Below, one piece after another: positions 1 to 12,096 of a stretch of DNA of 64,000 nucleotides. The stretch's first letter is position 1, and the number at the start of each line of letters is the position of its first letter. The stretch comes from Rhynchonema sp. JSB1_4 (taxonomy: Eukaryota > Nematoda > Chromadorea > Monhysterida > Xyalidae): contig JASAMV010001340.1 in assembly GCA_030248065.1 (NCBI GenBank), forward strand, positions 1 through 64,000, read 5' to 3'. Position numbers and translations under genes: made by a program. Below the pieces are notes generated by a model that was not told the DNA's origin, searched no databases, and saw nothing but the letters and a program-made list of their open reading frames with translations.

Positions 1-779
1 TTTGTAGGTCTTGGTTAGAGTACATATACTCAGAATAATTTAAAGGCTCCGGTCAAATTTCTTTCACTGTTTTTGGTGGAACGCCCACTCCGAAGCTGCA
101 ACGAGTCACAGCAGAACCCAAGTTGTGCGTCACCACACCACGCAACCCAACCACGAGGCGGGGTCACCTCACCTAACTTTGTTGTGTACTCAAACACTTG
201 AAGTGGCATTTTGGAAACATTTCAGATGCCACAGCTGTTACTCATGTCACCGGGTCGATAATAGTGACAATTCAACTGTTTTGAACCGGAAATACGCCGC
301 AAATCATGGCAGATCACCGCTGGACACGTGTGATTTGATGTGATGATTCAAGCAGAGTTCGTTTCGTCTTTGGTTCATCGCAGGGTGGTGCCATGCGCTG
401 TCAAATTGCATAATCTGGGATTTCAATATTCGTTTTGCTTTCCGAAGGATTCATGTATACCTGGTAACACGGCAATTTATCGGAACCAGCTGATATTGGT
501 CGCACAATGAGCTTCGTTGCAAGTCGTCGCGACAGTATTGGTAGGGTGTGACAGCCGACCTGACAGTCAGGACAAGTGCGAGAGACTAAAAGTTATGAAG
601 GTTTGAGTTCTGCACATGTAGACCTTCGACCTTGTTCCACCTACGGACCATCTGGTGCACTACCTTCGTTCAGTGCATTATGTCGCCCAATATCCACAAA
701 CTGATCAAACAATTCCCGGAATCTGTGGGCACATTCAATCAGGTCCACGGCACAGTTGCAACACGACCGACCTAACCAG
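1..779. other. Outer flank of left arm, no gene seen
   Basis: The only open frame here (125-343) has no recognisable protein features. Its mirrored copy at 30511-30717 differs at several residues without any sign of constraint. I see no motif, RNA gene or repeat in this stretch beyond the palindrome itself. Confidence 0.5.
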
Positions 780-1112
780 TATAGTCCATCCATCAGCTCA
801 TGTCACTTTGTAATGCTGCTGGCCAACTTGTTCCCTTCCTCCACGTTCTAATGAAAGAGAAATTTTGTTTCCGAAAAAAATTAATTTGCTCCTAGTTTGT
901 GGTTTTTTTTTGAAATCGACGTGTTTTATCGATTTTAGTTTGATTTAATTTTAAATTTGAGCGAATTCAATCGTTTTCGACACATTTTGTTATTTTTTTT
1001 AGTTTTTTTGCAAAATCGGTCGCACTCAATTTCTCTTTCATTAGAACGTGGAGGAAGCGAGCAAACCAGCCAGCAGCAACACAAAGTGCCATGAGCTGGT
1101 GGACGGACTATA
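780..1112. mobile_element. Foldback MITE, TATAGTCC family, left copy
   Basis: The two ends form inverted repeats of about 85 bases. The left end begins TATAGTCCATCCATCAGCTC and the right end finishes with the near-complement GAGCTGGTGGACGGACTATA. The inner halves of both repeats share a CACGTTCTAATGAAAGAGAAA-type segment. An AT-rich core of ~150 bases lies between them. The termini are compatible with a TA target duplication, which suggests a Tc1/mariner-like origin, but no transposase is present. A related short foldback lies inside the Helitron at 52063-52291. Confidence 0.7.
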
Positions 1113-1138
1113 CGTTACAACTGCTAGGTTGTTGTAAT

Positions 1139-1628
1139 CAGGGTTGGGCAAAAAAAAACGACGGCGTTTTTTCTTAAAAAAACGACGTTTTTTTTAAAAA
1201 AAAACGCCTGGGTCGTTTTTCGTTTTTTTAAATCCTGAATTTCCTTGATTTTCCCTGATTTTTCAGGGAAAGTACCCTGATTATCAAGGAAAATCGATTT
1301 TTTTGTCCCATTTTTTTCAAAAAATTTTCGTCCAATTTTTACTTTGTCGAGATACGTCGATATACGGCGTTTGACTTTCAATGATGACCCCGGCCAAAGT
1401 TGGTCCCATGATGCGGGTCTGATATGGGATCTTAACAACTCGCTAGAAAAGGGTTGAAACCCGTTTATTTTGCTTCAGAACACTTCATTTAACCACGTTT
1501 TCTTCCCCACCAGGAGGGTTTCCCAATTTTTTGGGGGGGGATTATGGTGGTCTGGGGGGTTTTTAAAAAAAAAATTTTTTTAAAAAAAAAATTATTTGTA
1601 AAAAAAAAAATTTTTTCCCCCCAACCCG
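1139..1628. mobile_element. hAT-like MITE (CAGGGTTGGGC termini), left copy
   Basis: The element begins CAGGGTTGGGCAAAAAA and ends with the degraded complement CCCCAACCCG. It is flanked on both sides by the same eight bases, GTTGTAAT (1131-1138 and 1629-1636). An 8-bp duplication with CAGGG termini is the signature of hAT-superfamily elements. The interior has A/T homopolymers around a ~200-base unique core. The same core occurs at 29233-29725 and 51430-51939. There is no coding capacity. Confidence 0.82.
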
Positions 1629-1639
1629 GTTGTAATAGG

Positions 1640-3034
1640 CGGTTGCGAACGCGATGAGTGACAGAATACAGACTGATGTCTTCTTAATCATACGACCGTT
1701 CATTTTGGATCGTCATAGCTTGACGATGCGAATTTGGAAAATTGTAAATCGTTCCACAGGTAGAACAATATTACAAAACTAATTCGTAACATGCAGCTAG
1801 CTATGAGGTGCCACACAAGCGAGGTGAAACTGATACTCCAAAAAACGCAATTTCACTTGCATAACTGCGCCATGGTGGTTCAAACGTAACGAAAACAGTA
1901 ACTGATGATCCATATTTACGTCAGATGATACTTTTGGACAAAAATTTCATTGGATAATCTCGAAGCCACGTATATAATAACTATGCGCTCGCCTCACCGT
2001 GAAGGCGAAAGGCGTTCCCGGCAAGAACGGTGAAACTAGCATATATTGTATTTATTGCACAATGTTCAAAATAGGTCATCGGTGGCAAAATAATGTTATA
2101 CCTACGTATACCGTACCAATTTTCGGTGAAGTAAAACTGTGAAACTCACCAAGCGGAAATCTAGTTTATCAGTCAATGTTGTTTCAACGATTTGAGTACT
2201 TTATCAAATAGTATTCATAATTTTCACAGATAAAACTAATGAAGGGAGATAGAAACAGACAGTAAAGCTGAAAGAACGTTGGAACGCACAAACAGTAACC
2301 CATCACAAGACAGCAACAAGTTGAGAACAAAACACGTTATGGCCGAGAGAAGTGAGAATTGTGACCTGCGAAACAAGAACAAAGCATGAACAGAACTGCA
2401 ACGACATTTAGACCTAAATTGTAAAATCAACACACATGGCTCAAGTTTCATATAAATTCTACGATTACTTGAGTTAACCTTGTCTATAATTACAAAATTA
2501 AGCCTATCAGAATCACCCACCAAATTTCAGTTACCAACATGGCTTGCAACGATAATTGTCACAACCGAATCAGTGCTCGTGCACTAAAATTAGCAGCAAA
2601 TAAATAAATTAATAAACAACAACAAAGTAATTGTCAAAAGTTCAATAAAAGTAAGTACGAACGCCAATCCGCTAATGATAGTTCAATGCGAAAAACCAGG
2701 TAATCTGATTGAAAAATTTGAGGATGGACATATGGCAACAGTTTAATTATTTGGAATTTTATTACACCAGAAAAATACAAAACAAAAAACATGTGCCAAG
2801 ATGTCTCCCATAATATGCGAATGTTGGGAACAAACGACTAGGAAAGGAATGTCACAATGAAGCAATTTCTGGCACAACACCAACGAGTACAACCGTAAAG
2901 AAACGTTTCAGATTAACAATCTCAGGAACACGTTATTTTGAGACAGACAGCACTCAAAGCGGAATGACCAGCTCACCACACATGTAGAACACAACAATTC
3001 AGTATTTTCGAAACCGTTGTCCAATCCAAATCGG
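1640..3034. other. 3' flank of left LMBRD2 copy
   Basis: This stretch lies downstream of the minus-strand LMBRD2 stop codon at 3035. On the minus strand it contains an AATAAA signal at about 2758-2763, ~275 bases past the stop, which likely ends the LMBRD2 transcript. Nothing else is recognisable; the ORF at 2236-2523 is not conserved in length or sequence in the mirrored copy. Confidence 0.5.
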
Positions 3035-6000
3035 TCACAGATCATCAAATATTCCGGCATTGCTACTCCTACCGGGTTTCGATCCATAATCGGCCATTCT
3101 CGTATTGTTCATACTGACCCGTTCCCTGTCGGGCGAGTCCATGTCCGCCCATCCGGCCCCAGCAGCCCCGAAACTGTCACCACCACCAGTCCCAGCAGCA
3201 CCGACGTGGCCGCGATCTGCGACCGGCACCACCAATTGTGCCTGATCGTCAAAGCCGACACGCGCGTCGTCGAAACTGCCGCCGCTGTCCTGATCCTGAC
3301 CACCACCTGCAACATGGGACCACCTGATGACAGGATTACAATACATAGGACGACAGATACAAAAAGCGATGGAAGACATCGAAAAAATTCTGCAAATCTC
3401 TTTGGTCGCTTTTTTATTCGTTAGACTGGAAGTAACAGTTTACTTGCTGCGATGAAACTTGACGAACAATAAATTTAACGGCTCGTACAGTACGTACTGA
3501 TAAAGCTCAGCGATACAAATAATAATGTTCAAAGTATGTAACATTCCGATAGAACCGATGTTCAAGCTGGTCCCAGGAAGTGGGTAAATTCCACCAGGAT
3601 GGGGAACTTTGAGTGGCTAAAAATTTACTCCGTTTATTCACCATCAGTCAACCGTCAGCACAGACCGGACACAACCAGTCAACGAACTCACCAAAGCCTC
3701 TCCTTGTGTACTTTGCTCTCGTGTGATCAGCAAGTCGTTCTTTCCAGTACTCGTTTCTCGACTCTCGGTTCGCCTCACGCTGTCGTCGATTACGCTCTGT
3801 AATCGCAAGGTTATTTGAGAAAATACGCAGGATGGCTTGTCATGCGGCTCATTGCACTGTTATCTTCCCGCTCGGCGTACCAGTGCAAGCAAGACTACTC
3901 CAGAGCTGTTCAATCATCTTTTATTAACCCATAAAATCACAAGACAAACTGACTAGATTGAGAAACAATCACATGAATTACCCAACAAAGGAATAATAAG
4001 CGAGGACACAGGACTGAGCAATATACGATCTCATCTGATGGCAAACAATCGTTTTGAATAGTTCTTATCAGCATCTTCATCTGTGGAAAGCTCCAGAGAC
4101 GCCCACACGTCAAAGTTCTTCATAATGTCAGTGATGTGGGATAGATACCGTCTAGTAGGTTGCTTGACGTCGTCGTTGGCGAGTTCCACTTTGAGCACTA
4201 CAAACCCGTTGTTGCGCACCACAGCCTGAAACCTAGACTGATCATGCAAACCAGCCACGTCAGATCCAGACGAGGTCACAACTGCACGATACTCACCACG
4301 CATCTTCGCAACACATCGGCAAGCTCGTGATCGTGCATTCCATCAGCGACATGTGTGATCAGAATTAGATCATACCGACTCGGCGCCGGATAGAAATCGA
4401 GCGCCGTGCACACCTGCTGTCGTTCCACCCGTTCGTAGTCGTCGTTGTCTAAGAATCGCTCAGATGCACTAGTAATCGCTGCAGGTAGGATTCAGAGCTT
4501 TACCGGCAGATCTGAATTCGAGGACTTCATTCATCTCAACCAGATAGACTAACCAATCAGTCGATCGCTCACATGAAGCATATCGACAGTGCGAAACAAC
4601 GGTAGAAGAAGTTCTTTGCTTGTCACGCCGCCCACATCTGCACCGAAATCCAGTGCTCGCTTGAATTCTAGACCGAACTGGAAAAGTGTCCCATTGCTGA
4701 TTGTACTCTTTGATATCAACACAAGCCAAAGCCGAACCTGCCCCAACGTAGTGATAAAATTGGCTGTCTGATGCGTTTCAGATTCAGAGAAGTCCGGCTC
4801 TGCTGCTTTGCCAGCCGATGAGCCATTCCATGTCTTGCTATTGCTACTCCATTCCTGGTCAACATGCGAGTCATAGTTTCCCTGAGCCGTATTGTAGCGA
4901 CATTCATTCGGCAGCTGGTCATCGAATGCGAATATTTTGAAGCCGGACCCGTCGAAGTTGAACAAATTGATCAGAGTGGCCAATGTTACGAAAGTGACCA
5001 TCAGCACAAGCAACATTCGTTTGCCAAGTATGTTGAACGCACTCACAGCCATTGTGAGGGAATGCCACAGTCACCAGATGAGCATAGCCCAAGTGTTGTT
5101 TTACTAGACCGTGTCGCTGATTTCATCAAGTTCGATTTTTAGATCTGCCCATTTTGCAGCAAACACCTGCAGCAGTTGGACCGACCGCGCCTTTAACAGA
5201 AAAAGGCCAATAGTTGTCGTCGCAAAATAGTGTAACACCGCAGCGTTTATGATGTGGTTGTTGAGAGACACAGAAGAATGTCGACCGTGGGTGCCTGCAT
5301 CAAAACAGCACTGCGTTGCTGTAGATGTAGCGAATCAATGCGTCAATACGAAAACCAGTTGCGATTTCATATTTTATTCGAGGAAGCACGTAATAGCATT
5401 CTGGCAGCAGCGTGTAGATTCAGATGGTTACAAAATTTTGTTCATTTACTGTCTGTTTGTCTTGTCTGCCTGGCTGGCAAGCAAGCACATAAACGCAGGC
5501 GTAGTAAAACAGCAAATCATATTTCTAATAACTGCATGTTTATACAAATGTAAATTCAAAAGCCACGAGCTGCTGCTGAGCAAATAAATATAAATTATAA
5601 AAGCTAAATGGAAACTTGGAGAGCTAAATCGCTCAGAGCGCTACCATTCAGCAAAGCGCGTGAGAGAATCAAACCTCATCCCAAGGCTTGAGGACTCAGT
5701 CAAAACTTTGCAAGGAAGAGAAGAAAGAATAACAATTGAAAATGTCCACTCACCCATGGCAACGAGCGCCTTGCCGGCCGACACCATATCAGTGGTCATA
5801 TCATCGTCACCAATAAATTGATCGATTCCTGAAATAAACGTCGAAATAACGTTCAAGTTCATGACGTTCACAAAAAAAGTCGTACCGAATTGAGCTTTCA
5901 CGCATGTCAGGCCATGCAAACGAACAAACACGACAAGCGAACAACAATAAGCAGTGATCAATTCAGACACGAAGACCTACCCAATGAATGCAGACAACGC

Positions 6001-9000
6001 TGTCCTAATCGCATCCAAGTGCCAACACACAGCAACATAATGGCAATGGGCAGATAGATGTTAATGCCGTCGGCCACCACAGGGATCACGTCCATGTGAC
6101 CCATCAGCTGCAACGTTGTCCGTTTATATAGCAGACTGTGAAACATCAACCGGGCTGACGTAACTCAATATCGAAAGCACAATCCCCGATTTTATTTTAA
6201 GAGAAAAATTCAATGCAACTTCCCAACCAGACCTTCGTAAATGCTGTTTCGACACCACCAAAGTTCTCCTGCTCATCCTTGATCACGTGACTGTCCAAAT
6301 GGATCATTCCGAGAAAGTTCAAGCACAACGGTGGCGTGAGTCGACAGAGTAAACTGTAAAAGATAAAATCGGTGATAAAATGAAACCGAAAATTAATACA
6401 AACAAAGACAAAAAACGACGCACATTGCACTGAACAGCAGACTGTTTTCGTCAGTTTGATGGTGCGGATCAAGATGATAATAGCGATAGATGCGCAGCTT
6501 GAATATTGTGTAGTACGCGCACAGGCACATGTAGAAGATGATGACCAGCGAGGAAAGCTGAAGTTGATGAAAATGGGGTTTGTTACTTCTGACCATCACG
6601 ATGAAAAAATTGTGTCCATAGTTTGAGGCATTGCATCAAAGAAAAAGGCGCATCCCGCATGACGTACAAAAACGCTGTTTTTGTGCAGAAAGCCGAATGC
6701 TACTAAACTTATTTGGACAATCCTTAATCCTAGTCTAAAAAAGTATGGAAATTTTTATCTTCTTCTTCTCAAGCTAAGCAACACTACGTTTTTACAGTCT
6801 GATCGCCACACGGGACAACCAACCTCAATGTACGCATAGCTGTACGTGAGTGCAGCGAGCTTGACCAGCACAGCAGCAAGGGACACGGTGGGTCGAATAA
6901 TGAAGAACGTGCACTCGGACCAGACAATCAACACGGATATGGCTGCCATGAACACACCCATCAGTTTGATCAATGGGCGTTTTAGCACGCACTCCCAGTA
7001 CCACTCTGCAGGTGGGAATCGAGTATTGATTGTGAAAATTAAAAGGGTGGTGGACTAGCGGCGGGGTTAGACCCGCTTCCCAAACAGATATCGGATCTAC
7101 CTACAAGAAATTTTAAAACCGTTGCATCAACAAAACAAGCTTATCAAAAATAACGATTCGCCATCGTGATAATTTATCAGCCCACAACAAAACAAAACAC
7201 CACATTGCCACGTGATCGGTAACCGACAGCCGACACCTACATACACTTTTTTGGGCACCGACACCCGAAGAGGAATTCTAAAGGTATCAAAAACCTGACA
7301 CCCGACACCTACGCTTTTTGGGTGTGGAAGACGTCACTTTAGCTGACATCACCAGCAGTCTAATTTTAGCTGAAACGGATCTCAAAACTTTCACCCGAAT
7401 TAGTTTATGTTTGAAAGCAACCCCCTTACCAATAGTAGGCGTGCAAACGCGGCGCGTTAGCCAGCTTATTTCAGTGTGATAACTACGCAGAAACCTTCGT
7501 GTGCCCTTCGGCGTGTTGTCGTTCTTCGCAACCTGTCAAACAATAAGGAAATAAAGACGCACAAAACCGATGTGTTTACATTTCGATGTTGTGAATCATG
7601 CGAACCTCTTCCAGATGCAGAGCCTGGTCGATCAAAGCCGACCATTGTGCTTGAGTACGATGGTGGGATTGTAGCGATACAATGGCTCGTTTGTGTAGAC
7701 GAACCTGGACAAAGTAAATGTGACAATAATTATTGTATTTTTTAAGCCGTAATAAAATAAAACCGCGGTGCTCACCAAAAATTTTTCATTTGTCGCCGCC
7801 AGGTTAGCGGCGTCTGAATCGCGCAACGACGATGAAACATTACCCGAAGACCGGGACCGGCCCAGCTGTTCGCCTAGTTCCACAGGAAACTGCAAGAATA
7901 TTTGGAACATTTGCCTGGTGATGGAGACTGGGTGAGCTTTAGTTCACAATTTTTTGTAAATCAACGACATACCCTTTGCATGATTGTCTCGGCCCACGGC
8001 CTGTATGGATGTGTTTGTGGGAGTGCATTCAACACATCTTGTGCATCTCGGTAAGCCTGATATATTTAAAAAACGAGTTTGACTTTGATTTGTATTAGTT
8101 GTCGCTGTCGGACTAACAAGACCTTACCTCTCTCACGGACTCTTCCGCGTCATTTCGTTCTGAGGATAATTTCTCAATGTCAAAGTACGTTTTGCTCAGT
8201 CGGTACCCCTCGGTACCGGTCAGGTAAATTTGTCGTGGTAGCTGAATTATGAAGAATAGCAACCATTTATAAAAAAACAACCAGGAAACTATTAAATTAC
8301 GTACCTCAACGAGACCATATCCAAGTAATAGAACGAGCAGGAATAAACCCCATGTATTCGATGCAGAAATTAGAATAATTTTCAGATGCTCCCTGAAATT
8401 CTAGTAAGGCAGCTAACTTAAAAAAACGCAAAACATTAAAAGCATGGTGTAACTTACGCATCGAGCTTGAATCCTTTGGCAGCCACATAGATCAAAAGCA
8501 GACCGAAAATCAGCAAATAGCTGCCGTAATAGAGTGCATTTTCGTAAAGCGCCGTTTTGACTTTGCCCAGAAAATTGAAGTCACCTGCGGTCGCGTAGGA
8601 CTGCATCATTGGTAGAATCAACCTGCAAAAGAACGTGTGGTGACGCTTTCACTTCACAAATTCGCACACAAACTCTAGGAGAGAATGCAAAACAGAAATG
8701 AGACCCCAACCAACCACGTGAGAACTTGTGACGTCCAGTAGACCAATCTCCACAGCTTCAACAGCAGTTCACGCGGCACATAATTCAACGGTTCTTCGCA
8801 AGCAGCACGCATCTCAGGAGATACTGGAGCGACTGCAATGCAAATAAGATTTACTACTTTATATATTTTGGTTTTTGTCCAAACCCCTCCTGCGAACGAA
8901 CCATGTCCCTCCATTGAGTGATTGTGATGTGGCGCAGCATCCCCCAATGGCCCTGAGTCCACAACTGGTGTGTTTGTCATCGAAGTTTCATCATTCAGCA

Positions 9001-12000
9001 CGTCTTCATGAAGAATCGGAGTCGTGCTGTGATTAAGACAGTGCATTTACTGGGGGTCCCCTATGGTACACTAATTCCCCGATCGCGTGTCATCGCGACC
9101 ATTGTACACTACTACATTAATATTCCCTCCGCGTCCAAGAAATCCCCAATTTTCACCCAGATAAGGACTTTTCAGTTGTCAAGAATTGCCAAAATACTAT
9201 TTTATGGAGTTTTTTTCAAAAAGGGCAAAACAGGTGAGCTTTTCCAGCTCAAAAAATGACTTTTTCTTGAATTTAGGTCTTCCCCTCCCCCCATGGGGTA
9301 CATTTCTTTACCGCCGGACCAGTAATTACACTGGATTAGGATGGTCACTATCTAAATTAACTTGAGAAAATTAATAAAGAAAGCGGCAGGCCTTGATCAT
9401 AATCTCGGTTATGTACTGTCATGAAGACGCGGAAAGAATCATAAGCCGACAAAGCTTATCCACTGCAACAGTACAAGTGGAAACCCACCTGAGTATAGTG
9501 GTAGCGGCCGTTGTGGATGTTTCATTTACTGGCACTTGCTGCTGCACGCACTGATTGTAGAACGTCTGGAAAGAAACGTTGATGGATAGCAGCAACCGAT
9601 AAAAATTGTGAAAATCGTTGGTGGGGCGGGATGCTTTTTTTGCTAAATTTCTCAAAGGAACAAAATTCAATCAGCTTTAAACAGTGACATACACAGTGCA
9701 GCTGGTCACAGACTCCCTCACCTAGTAGAGAGACGGAGCGAAGGTATTTTTTAAATTCGATCACTTTTATTTTACTTTTACCTGGCTCATTTTACTTGCC
9801 AAACAACTTGCCTGCCATACGTCGTTAAGCACTGAAAGTGTATGCCTAAATTGTACGTGCCAAGGGGCAAGTAATCCGAAAATTTACCTGCTAAATAGAA
9901 AGCTTACTTGCCCTTGACAAGTATCTAGTCGCTGAAAAAATACCCTGGACACAACAGCAAAGTCACCCACCAAGGCGACATCGAGCGGCAGCACGCATAC
10001 AATTATGAAACAGAAGTACCAGCCAACGAACGTGAACAGCGTGACGAACACGTGTTGTCGACGCCAATTGCCGTATGTGTGCAGCAGGAAACCGGTGGCT
10101 GCAAGTGCAAACCGTGTTCAAAGAATGCTGTTGTCACGTCCACAAGTGGGATGTGGAAGTCGGCTGGCGACCCGACTCAAAAATATTCGGTAACCTAGTT
10201 CCCATTGGAAGTCGGTAATCTAGTTCCCATCCCAGGCTCAATCGTTTGGTGGCCCAGAACAACTTCAGTGACGGTAAAAAGGCAGCTGAGCAAAATACAA
10301 CGGCTCGGTTGCCTTTTTATCTCAGGTGCCTTTAGATCAACTCCTACAGCTGCACTCGAAGCGTTACTCTGCCTCCCGCCGCTTGACCTGGTCGTAAAAG
10401 CGGAGGCAATTATGGCGGCATCAAGACTGGTTGACTCAGGTATGTGGTCTCAATCCAATTATGGCAAAATGAGCCACATGAGAATTCGAGATGAAACATT
10501 TGACCATGTACCTGTTCTACTTATGCCCGGTGACAGAATGGTGCGCAAAAACAGATTTCGTGATACTTTTAGCGTCAATCTGCGTGACAGGTCGTTTTGG
10601 GCTGAGCATGGTCACACGTGGATCAGCAAGCATGCAGGACTCAAGATATTTACTGACGGAGCCAAAAACCCCAAAAACGGTTTTAATGGGGCTGGAGTAT
10701 GGTTCCTTGGCCAAAACTTGAGCCTTGCCCTTGGGTGCACAACTACAGTTTTCCAAGCTGAGGTTTTCGCAATCATGAAAGCAGCGGAACTGATACGACA
10801 AAGAAATAAACTTTTTGAAAATATTACCATGTTTACAGACAGTCGTGCAGCACTGCAAGCTCTGAACTCATGTCAAACTACTTCCAGATTGGTTGACGAA
10901 TGTCGTGATGCATTCAACCGAGTGGGGGCAGTGAACCAACTGTGCCTCACATGGATTCCCGGTCATTCAGGTTTCGAGGGGAACACCAAGGCTGACGAGC
11001 TGGCCAAAAAAGACAAATTCAAGCCATTTTTTGGCCCAGAACCTGCCCTGGGTGCCAGCCCATCGGTCGGCAAAACTTCAGTGAAAAAGTGGTTAATGGA
11101 AGAACTCCAGGCAAAATGGGCGTCTACAGAAGGTTGTAGACAGAGCAAGATGTTTATTCATGGTGCTACTCTGAGATACACTAGACAGCTTATGACTCTA
11201 AAAAGATCGCAACTGAGTGCGGTGGTTGGCATGCTAACCGGTCACTGCACACTAAACCGACATCTTCACTTGATTGGGCTAACCGAGAGTCCAATCTGTG
11301 AAAGCTGCAATTCCGAAGAGGAAACCGCCGAGCACTTCTTGTTGTACTGTAGGTCTCACCGGTCCAACCGAAGGTTGGAGCTTGGCGGTGAAACATTAAC
11401 TCATGAAGACATTCGCAATACCAAATTGTCATACCTTATTGCGTAATACTCGATACATCAATTCGAAGTCACGCGTATTGAGCTGTCAATATTGGCACTC
11501 TTGCCCCCCTTTATCTATCTATCTAGTTCCCATGTTTACTCACCAGTCACCAACACCATCACCAAAACCGTTTCTTAAAGAGCGGTCATTGTTTGCGCCA
11601 AGAAATTTACTTCAAACAATATCATCAACAGAAATCGAGTCAGGCCGGTTCTTTTTCGTTCGCACGCAACCATAAAACTCAGCCACAAACGTTGTACACC
11701 GCAAGCCATGCAAAGGCAGCGGTAGGCCAATTGACGCAAGATACCCATACCTTAGAGCTGAAACATCTGGACTTACTCGAGATTAGCCACCACAGGCTAC
11801 TCGATAAGCCAAAGACAGCTCTTGTGGTCCATCAAGGCAAAAAAGGGCCGGTTTATGGATTTTGGATACACTTCAGGAATGCCATGCCAACAAAAAGGGA
11901 GTCAAAACCGTCATATTTGACAAAACTTGGAGAAAATGCGGTCCAAAAATGGACCTGGTTTTTTCGTTTTTTTACGAAGAAACCCGGTTCCTTTCCATTG

Positions 12001-12096
12001 CAGCTGGGCGAGGACTATTTGTTCGTCTCTCGTCCACATGTTGGACTCACCAATAAAAACAATGATCAACTCGATTATCAAAGGGCCAGCGCTCAT
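3035..12096 (-). CDS. LMBRD2: LMBR1 domain-containing protein 2 homologue (left, complete copy)
   Basis: This is a multi-pass membrane protein of the LMBR1/LMBRD2 family, ~789 aa when spliced (human LMBRD2 is ~695 aa). Eighteen exons are recognisable on the minus strand. Exon 1 (12096-12051) encodes [15 protein letters not shown] and splices in phase 1 to exon 2 (10098-9971), which carries [13 protein letters not shown] and CVLPLDVAL. Next comes exon 3 (9565-9489), and exon 4 begins at 9026. Later exons carry the family landmarks [76 protein letters not shown] and [16 protein letters not shown]. The last two exons (3796-3692 and about 3307-3035) encode the charged [15 protein letters not shown] tail and the C-terminal IFDDL, as in vertebrate IFNDV. 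All exon phases agree except one junction (see findings). Intron 1 holds a LINE, intron 3 a MITE, and one later intron a whole gene. Human LMBRD2 has been linked to GPCR signalling; the role here is not shown. Confidence 0.9.
4031..5052 (-). CDS. NTMT1-like N-terminal methyltransferase, membrane-anchored, nested gene (left copy)
   Basis: Four exons (5052-4738, 4677-4554, 4478-4297, 4237-4031) give an intact 275-aa protein with all phases matching. Residues ~10-30 form a hydrophobic helix ([20 protein letters not shown]), so the protein is probably a signal-anchored membrane protein. The methyltransferase core is recognisable: [20 protein letters not shown] matches the SAM-binding motif I of NTMT1 (ALDCGAGIGRxTKRLLLPLF). 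[20 protein letters not shown] and [10 protein letters not shown] match motif II and the following helix, and [11 protein letters not shown] matches the RPNGIIVIK strand. It is divergent: motif I is GADVGG rather than GAGIGR, and the KDN acidic residue after the strand is replaced by KVE. The gene lies inside an LMBRD2 intron on the same strand. It could be an active divergent methyltransferase or a catalytically changed paralogue. Confidence 0.8.
9039..9333. mobile_element. hAT-like MITE in LMBRD2 intron 3, left copy
   Basis: The termini are CAGTGCATTTACTGG and the complement of CAGTGTAATTACTGG. The flanks are GATTAAGA (9031-9038) and GATTAGGA (9334-9341), an 8-base target duplication with one mismatch. 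The insertion ends only 12 bases from the splice acceptor of LMBRD2 exon 4 (minus-strand acceptor at 9027-9028). The mirrored copy is at 21531-21801. It is the same terminal family as the element at 13234-13614. Confidence 0.75.
10205..11446 (+). CDS. LINE-type RNase H plus C-terminal zinc-knuckle fragment
   Basis: This 413-codon open frame is the C-terminal part of a non-LTR retrotransposon polyprotein. Residues ~145-265 form an RNase H domain: IFTDGAKN carries the first catalytic Asp, [11 protein letters not shown] the Glu, MFTDSRAAL the second Asp, and [19 protein letters not shown] the His/Asp end of the fold. [19 protein letters not shown] segment near residue 385 is the C-terminal cysteine motif seen in Jockey/I-type LINEs. 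The reverse transcriptase active-site region is absent, so the copy is 5'-truncated. The frame itself is undamaged, suggesting recent insertion. The first ~9 codons precede the target duplication and are host sequence, so the annotated start is not biological. Confidence 0.88.
   Translation: MEVGNLVPIPGSIVWWPRTTSVTVKRQLSKIQRLGCLFISGAFRSTPTAALEALLCLPPLDLVVKAEAIMAASRLVDSGMWSQSNYGKMSHMRIRDETFDHVPVLLMPGDRMVRKNRFRDTFSVNLRDRSFWAEHGHTWISKHAGLKIFTDGAKNPKNGFNGAGVWFLGQNLSLALGCTTTVFQAEVFAIMKAAELIRQRNKLFENITMFTDSRAALQALNSCQTTSRLVDECRDAFNRVGAVNQLCLTWIPGHSGFEGNTKADELAKKDKFKPFFGPEPALGASPSVGKTSVKKWLMEELQAKWASTEGCRQSKMFIHGATLRYTRQLMTLKRSQLSAVVGMLTGHCTLNRHLHLIGLTESPICESCNSEEETAEHFLLYCRSHRSNRRLELGGETLTHEDIRNTKLSYLIA
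10231..11520 (+). mobile_element. 5'-truncated LINE insertion in LMBRD2 intron 1
   Basis: The element is bracketed by identical 13-base direct repeats ATCTAGTTCCCAT at 10218-10230 and 11521-11533. These are the target-site duplication. It ends in a short (TATC)n tail instead of poly-A, as in several I/Jockey-type LINEs. It is antisense to LMBRD2 and lies between LMBRD2 exon 1 (12096-12051) and exon 2 (10098-9971). A partial third CTAGTTCCCAT at 10194-10204 suggests a small local duplication at the 5' junction. The matching 3' end with the same flank is present at 19703-19715 in the right arm, so the insertion predates the inverted duplication. Confidence 0.85.

Noticed and set aside
7229..7330. 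CCGACACC-containing inverted/direct repeats in an LMBRD2 intron
   Set aside because: Short and imperfect, with no clear termini or target duplication. Too weak to call an element.
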